DNA of 37,516 nucleotides from Paenibacillaceae bacterium (lineage in GTDB: Bacteria; Bacillota; Clostridia; Lachnospirales; Lachnospiraceae), in assembly GCA_015057715.1 (NCBI GenBank), contig SVDS01000036.1:1-37516 (forward strand), in the 5' to 3' direction. Under the pieces are notes generated by a model, which ran no database searches, had not been told where the DNA came from, and worked only from the letters and a program-made list of their open reading frames with translations. Each line of letters opens with the position of its first letter. The stretch's first letter is position 1. The position numbers and the translations under genes are program-made. Positions 1-8,807 of this stretch are shown one piece after another.

Positions 1-893
1 ATTTCTTCAAAAAGCTCCGGAGCCTCTTCTTTTACAAATTCGTAAAGCTGGGGCTGGCTGGACATAAATTTGTATTCTGGATACCGCTCCATCAGATTTA
101 GCACTGTGCGGAAACTTCTGACTGCTTTTTGTCTTGTCTGTTTTAACGGCCATTTCCAGGCAACATCGATATGAGTATGCCCGATGCTGTGAACAGTCAC
201 CGGATTTACCGGTCTGTCTTTATAATAGGCATTCATAAGGAATTCATCTGCTTCTTTTACAGATGTAAAGAATTGTCTGGAATGGGGTCTGGTAAAGTCA
301 ATCCGGTTTACAGCCTCTGACAGAACCTTAAATCCCTCAATCTGCTCCAGGTCATCATCTTCCAGAAGATCTGCTGCTTCAAATGGAACTGCAAGATCAT
401 AATAAAGCTTTGCTACCTCTTCTTCGTAGGCTCCTATTTCCAGATGAAAGAAATTAGTGCGTCCAGAACTGTTGGAATAGGCATAAAATGCCAGCTCATG
501 TGTTTCGCCCTCTTTTGCATGGTCTGTCACAATAAAATCCTGATGATTCATATCCATGGTTCCGGAATGCTTTCCGTCAAAAAATACCATAATCTGAGGA
601 TTGTCTGTATTCCAGATATCGGTCGCTCCCGTGTTTAAGACTGCTCTTACCTGTGCTCCTTTTAAGTCAGACGGTACCGTAATACGGGTCTTAAACCAGT
701 AATGCCGATCCGATCCTCCCCAGGTCTCATCCCTGCCAAAAGACTCCCAATTTAAAATGCTGCTGTCAAACTCTTCTTTCCACTCATAACTTCCGGGACT
801 GATAAACATTTCTTCTGCCGGTTTTAAATTGGAATAGCATAGCGGTTTCAGTGCTTCCAGCGCCGCCAATAATCTGTTTCTCATCGGATTCAT
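1..893 (-). CDS. Alpha-mannosidase, GH38, N-terminal part (cut by window edge)
   Basis: The frame is open from an ATG at 893 to the left edge, so about 297 N-terminal residues are visible and the C-terminus is missing. GH38 enzymes remove alpha-linked mannose from glycans using a bound zinc ion. The first ~225 residues resemble the beta-rich N-terminal domain of bacterial GH38 enzymes. The segment HSIGHTHIDVAWKWP then gives the signature metal ligands, with H241 and D243 of the H-I-D motif. The start is supported by AAGGTGG eight bases upstream; an in-frame ATG at 884 is less well placed. No signal peptide is visible, so it probably acts in the cytoplasm on imported oligosaccharide. It follows the permease genes on the same strand, but a terminator-like hairpin at 923-962 separates them, so expression may be attenuated or independent. 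Confidence 0.88.
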   Translation of the reverse strand, partial: MNPMRNRLLAALEALKPLCYSNLKPAEEMFISPGSYEWKEEFDSSILNWESFGRDETWGGSDRHYWFKTRITVPSDLKGAQVRAVLNTGATDIWNTDNPQIMVFFDGKHSGTMDMNHQDFIVTDHAKEGETHELAFYAYSNSSGRTNFFHLEIGAYEEEVAKLYYDLAVPFEAADLLEDDDLEQIEGFKVLSEAVNRIDFTRPHSRQFFTSVKEADEFLMNAYYKDRPVNPVTVHSIGHTHIDVAWKWPLKQTRQKAVRSFRTVLNLMERYPEYKFMSSQPQLYEFVKEEAPELFEE

Positions 894-922
894 TCGTCGT
901 TCCACCTTTTGTCTTAAATTTT

Positions 923-962
923 AAAAAAGGCAGGAAACACCGCATATGCGGGTCTCCCACCT
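923..962 (-). terminator. Hairpin with U-tract between permease and mannosidase genes
   Basis: On the minus strand a long stem with one bulge and several wobble pairs, centred on the palindrome CCGCATATGCGG, is followed by a run of six T. It lies between the permease stop (974) and the mannosidase ribosome-binding site. It may be a full terminator or a partial one that lowers mannosidase expression relative to the transporter. Confidence 0.65.
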
Positions 963-973
963 AAAAAGCCTTA

Positions 974-1828
974 TTAGCCCTTTATTCCTGTAGATGCGAT
1001 TCCTTCAACCAGATATTTCTGCATAGTCAAGAAAATAACGAAGATCGGAATCAAAGATAAAGTTGCCATTGCAAACATTGCACCCCAGTCGGAACCAGCT
1101 GTCGGATCTGAGAACATCTTTAATGCATAGCTGACTGGATATTTTAATGGATCGCTTAAATAAAGCAAAGCTGCAAGGAAGTCATCCCATCTCCACATGA
1201 AGGAGAAAATAGCACTTGTAACCAGAGATGGCTTCACGAGGGGAAGAATGATTCGGATAAATATGGAATAGATCGTACAACCGTCCATTCTGGCAGCCTC
1301 GTCCAAATCAATGGGAATACCCCTGATAAACTGAACATTTAAGAAGATAAAAAAGCCCTGTCCAAAAAACTGCGGTACAATAATGGGGAGATAACTTCCA
1401 ACCCAACCCATTTTATTAAAGATAATGTACTGCGGAATCATAATTACCTGGAAAGGCAGCATCATTGCAAGAAGCATACATGCAAACCAGAAGCCTTTAA
1501 ACTTAAAGTCAATTCTTGCAAATCCGTATCCTACGACAGCAGAGGAAATAACAGCTCCTACTGTGGATAAACCTGCAATTATAAAGGAATTTTTAAAAAA
1601 TGTTCCAAAACCATAACCAGCAAAGCCTTTCCAGCCCACCTTATAGTTTTCAAAAGAAAAGTGTTCGGGCATAAGGCTGGCAGCAGTCCGGAAAATCTCA
1701 TTGGTATTTTTAAAGGAACTCATCACCATCCATACAAGCGGATATATCATAACACATGCAAACAAAAAGGTAAATACATGATAAATCGCTGTGGTGATAA
1801 ATTTTCTTTCCTGATATCCTGTTTTCAT
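974..1828 (-). CDS. Carbohydrate ABC transporter permease, MalG-type
   Basis: This 284-residue inner-membrane protein belongs to the binding-protein-dependent sugar permease family (MalG/AraQ side). It has an N-terminal transmembrane segment at about residues 13-35 and several further hydrophobic helices. The cytoplasmic EAA loop, which contacts the ATPase, reads DEAARMDGCTIYSIFIRI followed by LPLVKP. It starts six bases after the stop of the MalF-type permease, and the two should form the heterodimeric channel for the binding protein encoded at 2790-4145. No ATPase gene lies nearby, as is common in Firmicutes where one shared MsmX-type ATPase serves many sugar importers. The substrate cannot be read from the sequence. 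The GH38, GH105 and GH4 neighbours suggest plant-derived oligosaccharides. Confidence 0.9.
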   Translation of the reverse strand: MKTGYQERKFITTAIYHVFTFLFACVMIYPLVWMVMSSFKNTNEIFRTAASLMPEHFSFENYKVGWKGFAGYGFGTFFKNSFIIAGLSTVGAVISSAVVGYGFARIDFKFKGFWFACMLLAMMLPFQVIMIPQYIIFNKMGWVGSYLPIIVPQFFGQGFFIFLNVQFIRGIPIDLDEAARMDGCTIYSIFIRIILPLVKPSLVTSAIFSFMWRWDDFLAALLYLSDPLKYPVSYALKMFSDPTAGSDWGAMFAMATLSLIPIFVIFLTMQKYLVEGIASTGIKG

Positions 1829-1834
1829 ATTTCA

Positions 1835-2764
1835 TCACCCTTCCGCTTCGTAATGTACCCACTTCTTCTGTGTTTTGAACAGTACCAGTGTCAGCATGCC
1901 TACAACGAATACCATGAACCAGGCCATTGCACAGCCATATCCAAGCTTATTATAAGTAAAGGAATTCTGATACATGTATACGGTATAAAACAATGTAGTA
2001 TCTCTTGGCTTTCCCTGGGTAATAATATAGCTTTGTGTAAATGCCATAAACCCATTGATCAGCTGGTTAATGAGATTGAAGAAAATGGTGGGAGTCAGCA
2101 TTGGAATTGTGATTTTGAAAAATCTCTGTATTCCATTAGCGCCATCAACGGTAGCTGCTTCATAAAGGCTGACTGGAATCTGCTTTAAACCGGATAAAAA
2201 GATGAGCATGGAAGAACCAAACTGCCAGATTGCTAAAATAATCAGAGTCCAGATCGCTGTATCTGCTCTTCCCAGCCATGCCAGGTCAGAGGGAAGTCCG
2301 ACTATTCCCAGCAATGCGTTTACAACACCATCGCTTGCAAACATTCTCTTCCAGAGAATTGCAACAGCCACACTGGATCCGATAATAGAAGGCAGATAAT
2401 ATACCGCCCTGTAAAATCCGGATAGTTTGGTGCTTTTTACTAAAAGCATGGCAACTGCTAACGCCATGATAAGCCGGAGAGGAACCGAAAACAGAACATA
2501 GTACATGGTAACACCAAATACTTTCCAGAACTTTGGATCCGCCGTAAACATCGTTTTATAATTTTCCAGTCCTATAAAAACCGGTGATTTTAATATATTG
2601 TATCTGGTGAATGAAAACCCTAAAGATAAAATCATTGGAATTGCCATAAAGGCAAGAAACCCTATAATGAAGGGCAGGATAAATACATATCCTGCAACCT
2701 TCGGTGTGTTTAAGATCTGGCCCACTGATTTTTTTCTTTTCGGGATCATTTGATTGTTCTTCAT
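1835..2764 (-). CDS. Carbohydrate ABC transporter permease, MalF-type
   Basis: This 309-residue membrane protein is the MalF/UgpA-side partner of the downstream permease. A basic N-terminus (KKRKKS) precedes the first transmembrane helix at about residues 24-50. The EAA loop is visible as LYEAATVDGANGIQRFFKI followed by TIPMLTP. The gene lies between the solute-binding protein gene upstream and the MalG-type gene downstream with short gaps, which indicates one operon read from the promoter near 4200. Length and topology are normal for the family and I see no defect. Confidence 0.9.
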   Translation of the reverse strand: MKNNQMIPKRKKSVGQILNTPKVAGYVFILPFIIGFLAFMAIPMILSLGFSFTRYNILKSPVFIGLENYKTMFTADPKFWKVFGVTMYYVLFSVPLRLIMALAVAMLLVKSTKLSGFYRAVYYLPSIIGSSVAVAILWKRMFASDGVVNALLGIVGLPSDLAWLGRADTAIWTLIILAIWQFGSSMLIFLSGLKQIPVSLYEAATVDGANGIQRFFKITIPMLTPTIFFNLINQLINGFMAFTQSYIITQGKPRDTTLFYTVYMYQNSFTYNKLGYGCAMAWFMVFVVGMLTLVLFKTQKKWVHYEAEG

Positions 2765-2789
2765 CTTATCCCCTCCAGAATTTTACCTG

Positions 2790-4145
2790 TTATTTTGCCG
2801 CTTCTTCAAGTATTTTCTTTGCTTCAGGCACAAACTGGCCAACTGCGTCGTCTGCTGTTGCATCTCCGTAACGGACTGCTTCAGAAACTGTTTTTCCTAA
2901 TGCTTCTACTTCACCTTTACCAGATGGGTCTGGAGCATCAATTGGTGTTGCAATCTCAGTAACTTTTGCAACATAATCAAATACGGTCTGAGCGGTTGCA
3001 TCTGCCTTTGGTTTGATTGCATCAGCAACTTCTGTATTGATCGGGATTCCTCTTTCAGCAAGAAGGATCTCATTACACTCTGCACTGTTTGTGAACCAGT
3101 CAATGAATTTTGCAGCTTCTTCCTTATTCTTGGAAGATTCAGCGATGGAGAAGAACATACTTGGTTTTAAGTACAGAGGCTGTGCTTTTGCATCTGTAAT
3201 GGTTGGGAACATGGTAATACCAAGTTCTCTGCCTGCTGTTTTAGAGATACTGATGAACTGGTTGGATAAGCTTAAATCATTCCAGGTTGTTCCATCAATA
3301 ATTGGCTTTGTCTCTACAACATCAGGATTTTTCTCTGCTAATAAATCTGCGGAAATACTTGCATCAGATTTAGCAAATTTTTCAATGGTGTTAAAATAGA
3401 TCTTCATGGAATCTTCTTTACCAGTGGATAATTCATCAAATAAATGAGAACCATTCGCTCTTGCCATGATCTGCATCATGTTGATTCCGCCGTCATAAAG
3501 AGTTTTAGCACCTGTTTTCTCGCTGATTGTCTTGCCAAGGTCATAAAGCTGATCCATTGTCAGCTGATCAGGAATGGTAACTCCTGCCTTTTCAACGACT
3601 GCTTTGTCGTAAACCATCATAGGAGCGTTGCTTCCAAGGCTGAGAGCATAAGTCTTTCCGTCAACCTCTCCACTCTTGATGATGCTTTCCGGAATTTTGG
3701 AAGTATCAATGACACCGCTGCTCATGAATTCAGATAAGTCAGCAAGCTGTCCGCTCTTCTGATACTGGTTTAAGTAGGAGTAATCCATCTGAATGATATC
3801 AGGAAGATTTCCGCCTGCTGCCATTGCAGAAAGCTTGTCCCAGTAACCGGACCAGTCAGTAAACTCAACTTTGATGTCTACATTTGGGTTTTTACTCATG
3901 TAAAGGTCAACTGCTTTTTTTGTTACATCGTTTCTTGTCTGATTTCCCCACCAGCAAAGGCTTAAAGATACTTTGTCGCCCGATGCTGCTGGTTTGGTAT
4001 CAGTGGATGCTGCTGTGGTAGCTGCTGCTGTGGTAGCTGCATCTGCCTTTGTTGTTTCTGTTGGCTCTGTTTTAGAGCCGCAGGCAGCTAATGATGATGC
4101 TGCAAGAATTGCTGCAAGTGTTGTTGCTAAGATTCTTTTCTTCAT
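2790..4145 (-). CDS. Extracellular sugar-binding lipoprotein of ABC importer
   Basis: This 451-residue family 1 solute-binding protein captures an oligosaccharide outside the membrane and delivers it to the two downstream permeases. I chose the ATG at 4145 because GGGAGG lies just upstream and because it gives a clean lipoprotein signal: MKKR, a hydrophobic stretch, then the lipobox LAAC with the lipidated Cys22. An upstream in-frame ATG would add 13 implausible residues. A Thr/Ala-rich linker (residues ~28-65) follows the lipid anchor, then the mature domain with SLCWWGN near its start. It is the first gene of the minus-strand transport operon and is divergent from the two-component genes at 4333-7621, whose regulator probably controls it. 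Confidence 0.9.
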   Translation of the reverse strand: MKKRILATTLAAILAASSLAACGSKTEPTETTKADAATTAAATTAASTDTKPAASGDKVSLSLCWWGNQTRNDVTKKAVDLYMSKNPNVDIKVEFTDWSGYWDKLSAMAAGGNLPDIIQMDYSYLNQYQKSGQLADLSEFMSSGVIDTSKIPESIIKSGEVDGKTYALSLGSNAPMMVYDKAVVEKAGVTIPDQLTMDQLYDLGKTISEKTGAKTLYDGGINMMQIMARANGSHLFDELSTGKEDSMKIYFNTIEKFAKSDASISADLLAEKNPDVVETKPIIDGTTWNDLSLSNQFISISKTAGRELGITMFPTITDAKAQPLYLKPSMFFSIAESSKNKEEAAKFIDWFTNSAECNEILLAERGIPINTEVADAIKPKADATAQTVFDYVAKVTEIATPIDAPDPSGKGEVEALGKTVSEAVRYGDATADDAVGQFVPEAKKILEEAAK

Positions 4146-4184
4146 TTTGCAAAACCTCCCATTTGATTTCATTAAGATAACCAC

Positions 4185-4213
4185 ATTTTATGTCAAATAT
4201 GCACAAACGTAAA
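4185..4213 (-). promoter_or_regulatory. Candidate sigma-A promoter for binding-protein operon
   Basis: Read on the minus strand, TTTACG (-35, 4213-4208) and TAAAAT (-10, 4190-4185) are separated by 17 bases, about 40 bases upstream of the binding-protein start. The imperfect -35 would suit activation by an AraC-type regulator. This is a pattern match only. Confidence 0.45.
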
Positions 4214-4298
4214 GTTAAAATACGGCTTTTTATGGTTGAAAAAACAGCTTTGTGTAATTTGAGATGGTTTACCAATTTCTTTTTTTGATCTTTTACTA

Positions 4299-4304
4299 TA
4301 TAAT
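4299..4304 (+). promoter_or_regulatory. Candidate -10 box for the kinase-regulator operon
   Basis: A perfect TATAAT lies 29 bases before the kinase start codon. No convincing -35 box stands 16-18 bases upstream, so the site is tentative. Confidence 0.35.
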
Positions 4305-4332
4305 ACGATTATCTGAGAAAGGAAATCTGATT

Positions 4333-6093
4333 ATGAAACGATGTACAGTCTGGTTTAACAACCTGTCTTTATACAAAAAAATACTGACCGTTTTTCTCCT
4401 TGCTCTTTTTGCCCTGTGCCTCACTATTTTAATCAGCATACGAATTCTGGCCAACCGCTACAACGAAGTACTTTATCAGGCAAATGCTGACTCTTTAAGC
4501 CATGTAACCACCTATCTGGAATCGGAAATGCAGATGGTTGAGAGTGTTACGGATAATATCATCGGAGATGCTGTTCTGCAGGAGAATCTTTCGTTTCTGA
4601 TTGACAATCCATATAGTGACCGCCGTTCTCTTGCAAAAAGAGACATTTATCAACAGCTCTACTCCTATATCTATCAAAGCAGATATGTGAAATCAATTAA
4701 CATCGTGTTAGATGACGGATCTAATATCTGTATGGGGCGCTCGGATGATATCGATAAATTCAACCGGAAGGAACTTGACCGTTCCATTGACCAGTTAAAA
4801 GGAAAAGCGGTATGGTCTTCTGCCATTGAACCCGGTGATGATACGGTGTGTGCAAGGCAGATCTTAAAGCTTAAATATTTAAGCCTGAGAAAACTGGCAG
4901 GGCTCTATGTTACCGTTGATATGGAACACATGATTGAGGATGGTTTAAAAAGCTCCGGAAGTATGGCGGATAATTCCAGGTTTGTCTTAATGACTGGAGA
5001 AAAACGGATCTATCCGGCAGACGCCTACCACCAGGAATACTGTCTGAAACTCATTGCGGACAGGCAGGGCAGGGAAAATGCCTATACCATTGCATCTCTG
5101 GATAACAAAAAGGAGTTTATTATAAATGGATATATTCCCAATGTTGGCTGGGACTATCTCTATTTCAGAGATTACAATCCTTTATTCCGCAACGTCCGCC
5201 TCATTACCATGCAGATTCTTTTATTTACTTTTTTCATAATTATGGTTACGGCAGTCCTGGTTAATTTACTGTTCCGCTATATTTTCCGCCACCTGGATTA
5301 TTTAATTGAGAAAATCCAGCGTTTTGGTAATGGTGAAGCACCTGTTTACCACATCAAGTCCTATGATTATGAGAACAGGCAGGATGAAATCGGCCAGCTT
5401 CACCGGAGTTTTGATGAGATGACCCACAGTGTAAAGGTATTAAGAGACGAAAATTATGATAAACAGCTTCTTTTAAGGGATTCTACCATAAAGATGCTGC
5501 AACAGCAGATTAATCCTCATTTTTTATACAATACACTGGATACCATCAACTGGATGGCTCAAAAATACGGAGCTGACGATATCTCCATGATGGTTCGCTC
5601 TCTGGGTAACTTATTCCGCGCTTCCATTGCAGGCCAAAAGGACATCATTCCCCTATCAGAAGAGCTGGAGGTGTTAAATGACTACATCCGGATTCAGGAA
5701 ATGCGCTTTAAAGACAGACTGAATTTTGAACTGGAGGTTCCAGAGAATATCTCCCACATCTTCGTTCCCAAGCTGTGTATTCAGCCTTTGGTGGAGAATG
5801 CGTTAAAGCATGCCATGGAAGCCACTGACGAAATGTGCTGTATCCGGGTTACCATAAGAGAAATGGAGCTGGATTACCAGATTAAGGTATCCAATACTGG
5901 TTCCATTTTTGATCCTGACTTACTTTCCAAAATTGAAAATAAGGAAATTAAACCCCAGGGTTCGGGTGTTGGGCTGGTAAATATTAATTCCAGATTAAAA
6001 TTACTTTATGGCAACAATTACGGGCTGGATTTTTACAATAAAAACGGAATGGCTGTGGTTATGCTGTCCATTCCCAAAGAACAGGAGGTTTGA
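4333..6093 (+). CDS. Sensor histidine kinase, YesM/LytS-type
   Basis: This 586-residue membrane kinase phosphorylates the response regulator encoded directly downstream. An ATG at 4333 preceded by GAAAGGAAA is preferred over one 23 codons upstream that has no ribosome-binding site. Domains in order: a transmembrane helix (~residues 17-38), an extracytoplasmic sensor region, a second helix (~276-304), a HAMP-like linker, the His_kinase motif QQQINPHFLYNTLD with phospho-acceptor His396, and an HATPase domain with N-box VENALKHAM and the glycine motif GSGVGLVNI. This architecture is typical of kinases controlling carbohydrate ABC importers in Firmicutes. The ligand is unknown but is probably the sugar taken up by the divergent transporter. 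Confidence 0.92.
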   Translation: MKRCTVWFNNLSLYKKILTVFLLALFALCLTILISIRILANRYNEVLYQANADSLSHVTTYLESEMQMVESVTDNIIGDAVLQENLSFLIDNPYSDRRSLAKRDIYQQLYSYIYQSRYVKSINIVLDDGSNICMGRSDDIDKFNRKELDRSIDQLKGKAVWSSAIEPGDDTVCARQILKLKYLSLRKLAGLYVTVDMEHMIEDGLKSSGSMADNSRFVLMTGEKRIYPADAYHQEYCLKLIADRQGRENAYTIASLDNKKEFIINGYIPNVGWDYLYFRDYNPLFRNVRLITMQILLFTFFIIMVTAVLVNLLFRYIFRHLDYLIEKIQRFGNGEAPVYHIKSYDYENRQDEIGQLHRSFDEMTHSVKVLRDENYDKQLLLRDSTIKMLQQQINPHFLYNTLDTINWMAQKYGADDISMMVRSLGNLFRASIAGQKDIIPLSEELEVLNDYIRIQEMRFKDRLNFELEVPENISHIFVPKLCIQPLVENALKHAMEATDEMCCIRVTIREMELDYQIKVSNTGSIFDPDLLSKIENKEIKPQGSGVGLVNINSRLKLLYGNNYGLDFYNKNGMAVVMLSIPKEQEV

Positions 6094-6094
6094 C

Positions 6095-7621
6095 ATGCTG
6101 AGGTTAATGATTGTAGATGATGAACAGATTATCAGAGAAGCCCTTTCTCAAATGATTGATTATGAATCTTTAGGATATGAGTTGATCGCAACGGCCAAAA
6201 ATGGAATGGAAGCCTATGACATTATATGTGATGAATATCCAGATGTAGTGATCACTGATATTCGAATGCCCATATTAAACGGGCTGGATCTCATAGAGCG
6301 TTCCATTAAAACAGACTCTAAGATCTCATTTATTCTGCTTTCCGGTTATAATGACTTTGAATATGCCAAGCAGGCAATGAAATACGGAGTCCGGTTTTAT
6401 TTATTAAAACCAACCGATAAAAATGAGCTGATCGATTCTCTTGTCTCCATTCGAAAGGAACGCCTTCAGGAAGAAGCACGCCGTAAAACCCAGCAGGTGG
6501 ATCTTTTAAAGACTTTGCACATTCCGCTGGAACAGAGTTTCATCATGGAACTACTGGAGCATCAGGACACTTTTTCAAGTGTATTCCGTAAATATCAGGA
6601 ACTGCTATCCCTGCCCGAAAGCTGCCTCTATGCATGCATCTGCTCCTTTGTAGAAGAACCTTATTTGAAAAATTTCGCCACTGATATTGTTAAAATCCTG
6701 AGTCTGGAAGGGCTTCGTCTGGATTTTTCCATACTATATGTAAAAAATACTGCTGTTTTAATTTTTCCTGCTACCACTCTTGCAACACAGGAACGGATTA
6801 AGAACTCCATTTTAAAGCTGCATTATCCCAATCAGTCCGTAACTTTTGAAACAGAATTTATCCATATGGAAACATCTGAAAAGTTATTTTACTTTGTAAT
6901 TCAGAAGATTTCCCGTTTTGAGCGAATTCTACTGCTCAGTGAAAAGGGAGAAAGCTATGAAATCAGAAACCACATTACTGCTCCATGGATGATCAGCCAT
7001 TTGGAAGATTCCATTACCTCCGCGCCGGATATCATTCAGGCAAACGAGCTTTTAAATTCCGTTTTTATTGACTCCATGCCCCCGGCAACTGCAAGAAGCC
7101 TTGCCCTTGGCCTTTTTCTTCAGGCTGATTTAAACCAGGAAAAGCCGCCCATTGATGCTGCCTGCGACTTTTTCCGCCGTCTCTATTCCTGCGATAACGT
7201 AACGGAAATCCGGAATCTTCTTTCCGTGGTTCTGGTACAGAAAGAGCATGAAACAGGGGGACATAAGGCCAGTTCAAATATTGCGTTGTTAAAAACCTAT
7301 ATCAGGGAACACTTAGATTCAGAGAACCTGTCTTTAAAATGGCTGGCTGAGAATTACCTGTTTGTCAGTGTGGGATATTTAAGCAAACAGTTTGTAAAAG
7401 AAGAAGGAATGCGTTTTTCCGACTATTTAAACAAAGAGCGCATGGAGGAAGCCATACGGCTGATGACCTACTATCACAATGACAACATCAAACAAATCGC
7501 AAGGCAGGTGGGATTTGGAAGCAATCCCCAGTATTTCAGCCAGGTATTCAAGCGTTACACAGGTCTTCCGCCCACAGATTATATCGAAAAGCTAAAAAAC
7601 ATAAAACATAAAGGAGAATAA
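6095..7621 (+). CDS. Response regulator, YesN-type, with AraC DNA-binding domain
   Basis: This is a 508-residue transcription factor. The N-terminal receiver domain (residues 1-120) has the acidic pair DDE at 8-10, phospho-acceptor Asp55 in VVITDIRMP, and the conserved Lys in LLKPTDK. A long middle region of unclear function follows. The C-terminal ~100 residues form an AraC-type double helix-turn-helix ending in the family signature (VGFGSNPQYFSQVFKRYTG). The start at 6095 follows AGGAGGTTTG one base after the kinase stop, so the pair is co-translated. It probably activates the divergent transport operon and the adjoining GH105 gene, which starts five bases after its stop. Confidence 0.92.
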   Translation: MLRLMIVDDEQIIREALSQMIDYESLGYELIATAKNGMEAYDIICDEYPDVVITDIRMPILNGLDLIERSIKTDSKISFILLSGYNDFEYAKQAMKYGVRFYLLKPTDKNELIDSLVSIRKERLQEEARRKTQQVDLLKTLHIPLEQSFIMELLEHQDTFSSVFRKYQELLSLPESCLYACICSFVEEPYLKNFATDIVKILSLEGLRLDFSILYVKNTAVLIFPATTLATQERIKNSILKLHYPNQSVTFETEFIHMETSEKLFYFVIQKISRFERILLLSEKGESYEIRNHITAPWMISHLEDSITSAPDIIQANELLNSVFIDSMPPATARSLALGLFLQADLNQEKPPIDAACDFFRRLYSCDNVTEIRNLLSVVLVQKEHETGGHKASSNIALLKTYIREHLDSENLSLKWLAENYLFVSVGYLSKQFVKEEGMRFSDYLNKERMEEAIRLMTYYHNDNIKQIARQVGFGSNPQYFSQVFKRYTGLPPTDYIEKLKNIKHKGE

Positions 7622-7626
7622 CAACA

Positions 7627-8745
7627 ATGACAAACGAGAGGCTGCTGGAAAAAATCCATCTGGTTGTGGAGAAACTTATGAATCTGGGAGGCTGTGACTA
7701 TGACAAAGACAAATCAGTCAGCTCCACAGACACCAAAAAGGGAATTATACAGAGGGATTTCGGCATTGAAGAGTGGGACTGGCCTCAGGGCGTTGGTCTC
7801 TATGGCTTGTACAAACTCCAGGATTTCTATGGAGATGACCGGTATCTTTCCTTTTTTGAAAATTGGTACAGCGGACATATGAAAAACGGTCTGCCCTCCA
7901 GAAACATCAATACAACGGCTCCCTTCCTCCCCCTATCCTGCCTTCATACCAGTCTTAAGGACTCAGAGAGCTTCTATCAGCTCTGTACAGAGCAGGCGGA
8001 CTGGCTGATTAACGGGCTTCCAAAAACCACTGACAATGGATTTCAGCACGTGACAAGTGCAATTGGTGACAGGAACGGAGTAAACTTAAATGAAGGACAG
8101 ATATGGATTGATACTTTATTTATGTCTGTGCTTTTCTTAAACCGAATGGGACAGCAGGCAGAAAATCCGGTTTGGAAAAACGAAGCCCTTCATCAGTTTC
8201 TGGTACACATCAAATATTTATTTGATAAACAGACAGGACTTTTCCATCACGGATTCAGTTTTGAGCGTATGGATAATTTTGGCGGCATTTTCTGGTGCCG
8301 CGGAAACTCCTGGTTCACCTATGGAATCATGGAATTTTTAGATGCCTGCGGATCTGATTTAAACGAAGGCGTAAGAACTTATCTGGTTGATACCTTCCGT
8401 TCTCAGGCAGCTGCTCTCTTAAAGCTCCAGGCTCCCTCCGGATTATGGAGAACCGTACTGACCGACGAAACCAGCTATGAAGAGGTATCGGGTTCCGCTG
8501 CCATTGCTGCCGGTATTTTAAGAGGTGTTAAGGCAGGAATTTTAGATGATACCTACAAAGCAGCGGCAGACCGTGCAATTTCTGCTATATGCGATAACAT
8601 TTCTGATGATGGAACTGTCCTTAATGTTTCAGCAGGTACAGGAATCGGTATGGATGGCGAACATTATAAAAATGTTTTGATCATGCCTATGGCCTATGGT
8701 CAGGCACTTGCTCTTACAGCACTGTGTGAGGCACTTGAAAAATAG
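7627..8745 (+). CDS. GH105/GH88-type unsaturated glycuronyl hydrolase
   Basis: This 372-residue protein resembles the YteR/YesR family, which removes the unsaturated uronic acid left at the non-reducing end of pectin fragments by lyases. Family marks visible are WDWPQGVGLYGLYKLQ near residue 50, GQIWIDTLFMS with the likely catalytic Asp162, and GIFWCRGNSWFTYGIMEFL in the alpha/alpha-barrel. The length matches the family. There is no signal peptide, so it is cytoplasmic and acts on imported oligosaccharides. It is the last gene of the kinase-regulator operon, followed by a strong terminator. Rhamnogalacturonan disaccharide is the commonest substrate in the family. Other unsaturated glycuronides are possible. 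Confidence 0.87.
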   Translation: MTNERLLEKIHLVVEKLMNLGGCDYDKDKSVSSTDTKKGIIQRDFGIEEWDWPQGVGLYGLYKLQDFYGDDRYLSFFENWYSGHMKNGLPSRNINTTAPFLPLSCLHTSLKDSESFYQLCTEQADWLINGLPKTTDNGFQHVTSAIGDRNGVNLNEGQIWIDTLFMSVLFLNRMGQQAENPVWKNEALHQFLVHIKYLFDKQTGLFHHGFSFERMDNFGGIFWCRGNSWFTYGIMEFLDACGSDLNEGVRTYLVDTFRSQAAALLKLQAPSGLWRTVLTDETSYEEVSGSAAIAAGILRGVKAGILDDTYKAAADRAISAICDNISDDGTVLNVSAGTGIGMDGEHYKNVLIMPMAYGQALALTALCEALEK

Positions 8746-8760
8746 AACATCCCCGCTAAA

Positions 8761-8807
8761 AAAAGAGGCGAAAAGAACGTTACTGCTCCGTTCTTTTCGC
8801 CTCTTTT
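8761..8807. terminator. Bidirectional intrinsic terminator, 19-bp perfect stem
   Basis: A perfect 19-bp inverted repeat (8761-8779 with 8789-8807) encloses a nine-base loop and has A-rich and T-rich ends on both strands. It separates the GH105 gene from the convergent AraC regulator and overlaps the last codons of the latter. Confidence 0.9.

Noticed and set aside
1661-2188. 175-codon plus-strand frame opposite the two permease genes
   Set aside because: It runs antisense to two clear ABC permeases, and the translation shows no domain or start signal.
3013-3399. 128-codon plus-strand frame opposite the binding-protein gene
   Set aside because: It is a shadow of a well-supported lipoprotein gene, with no ribosome-binding site.
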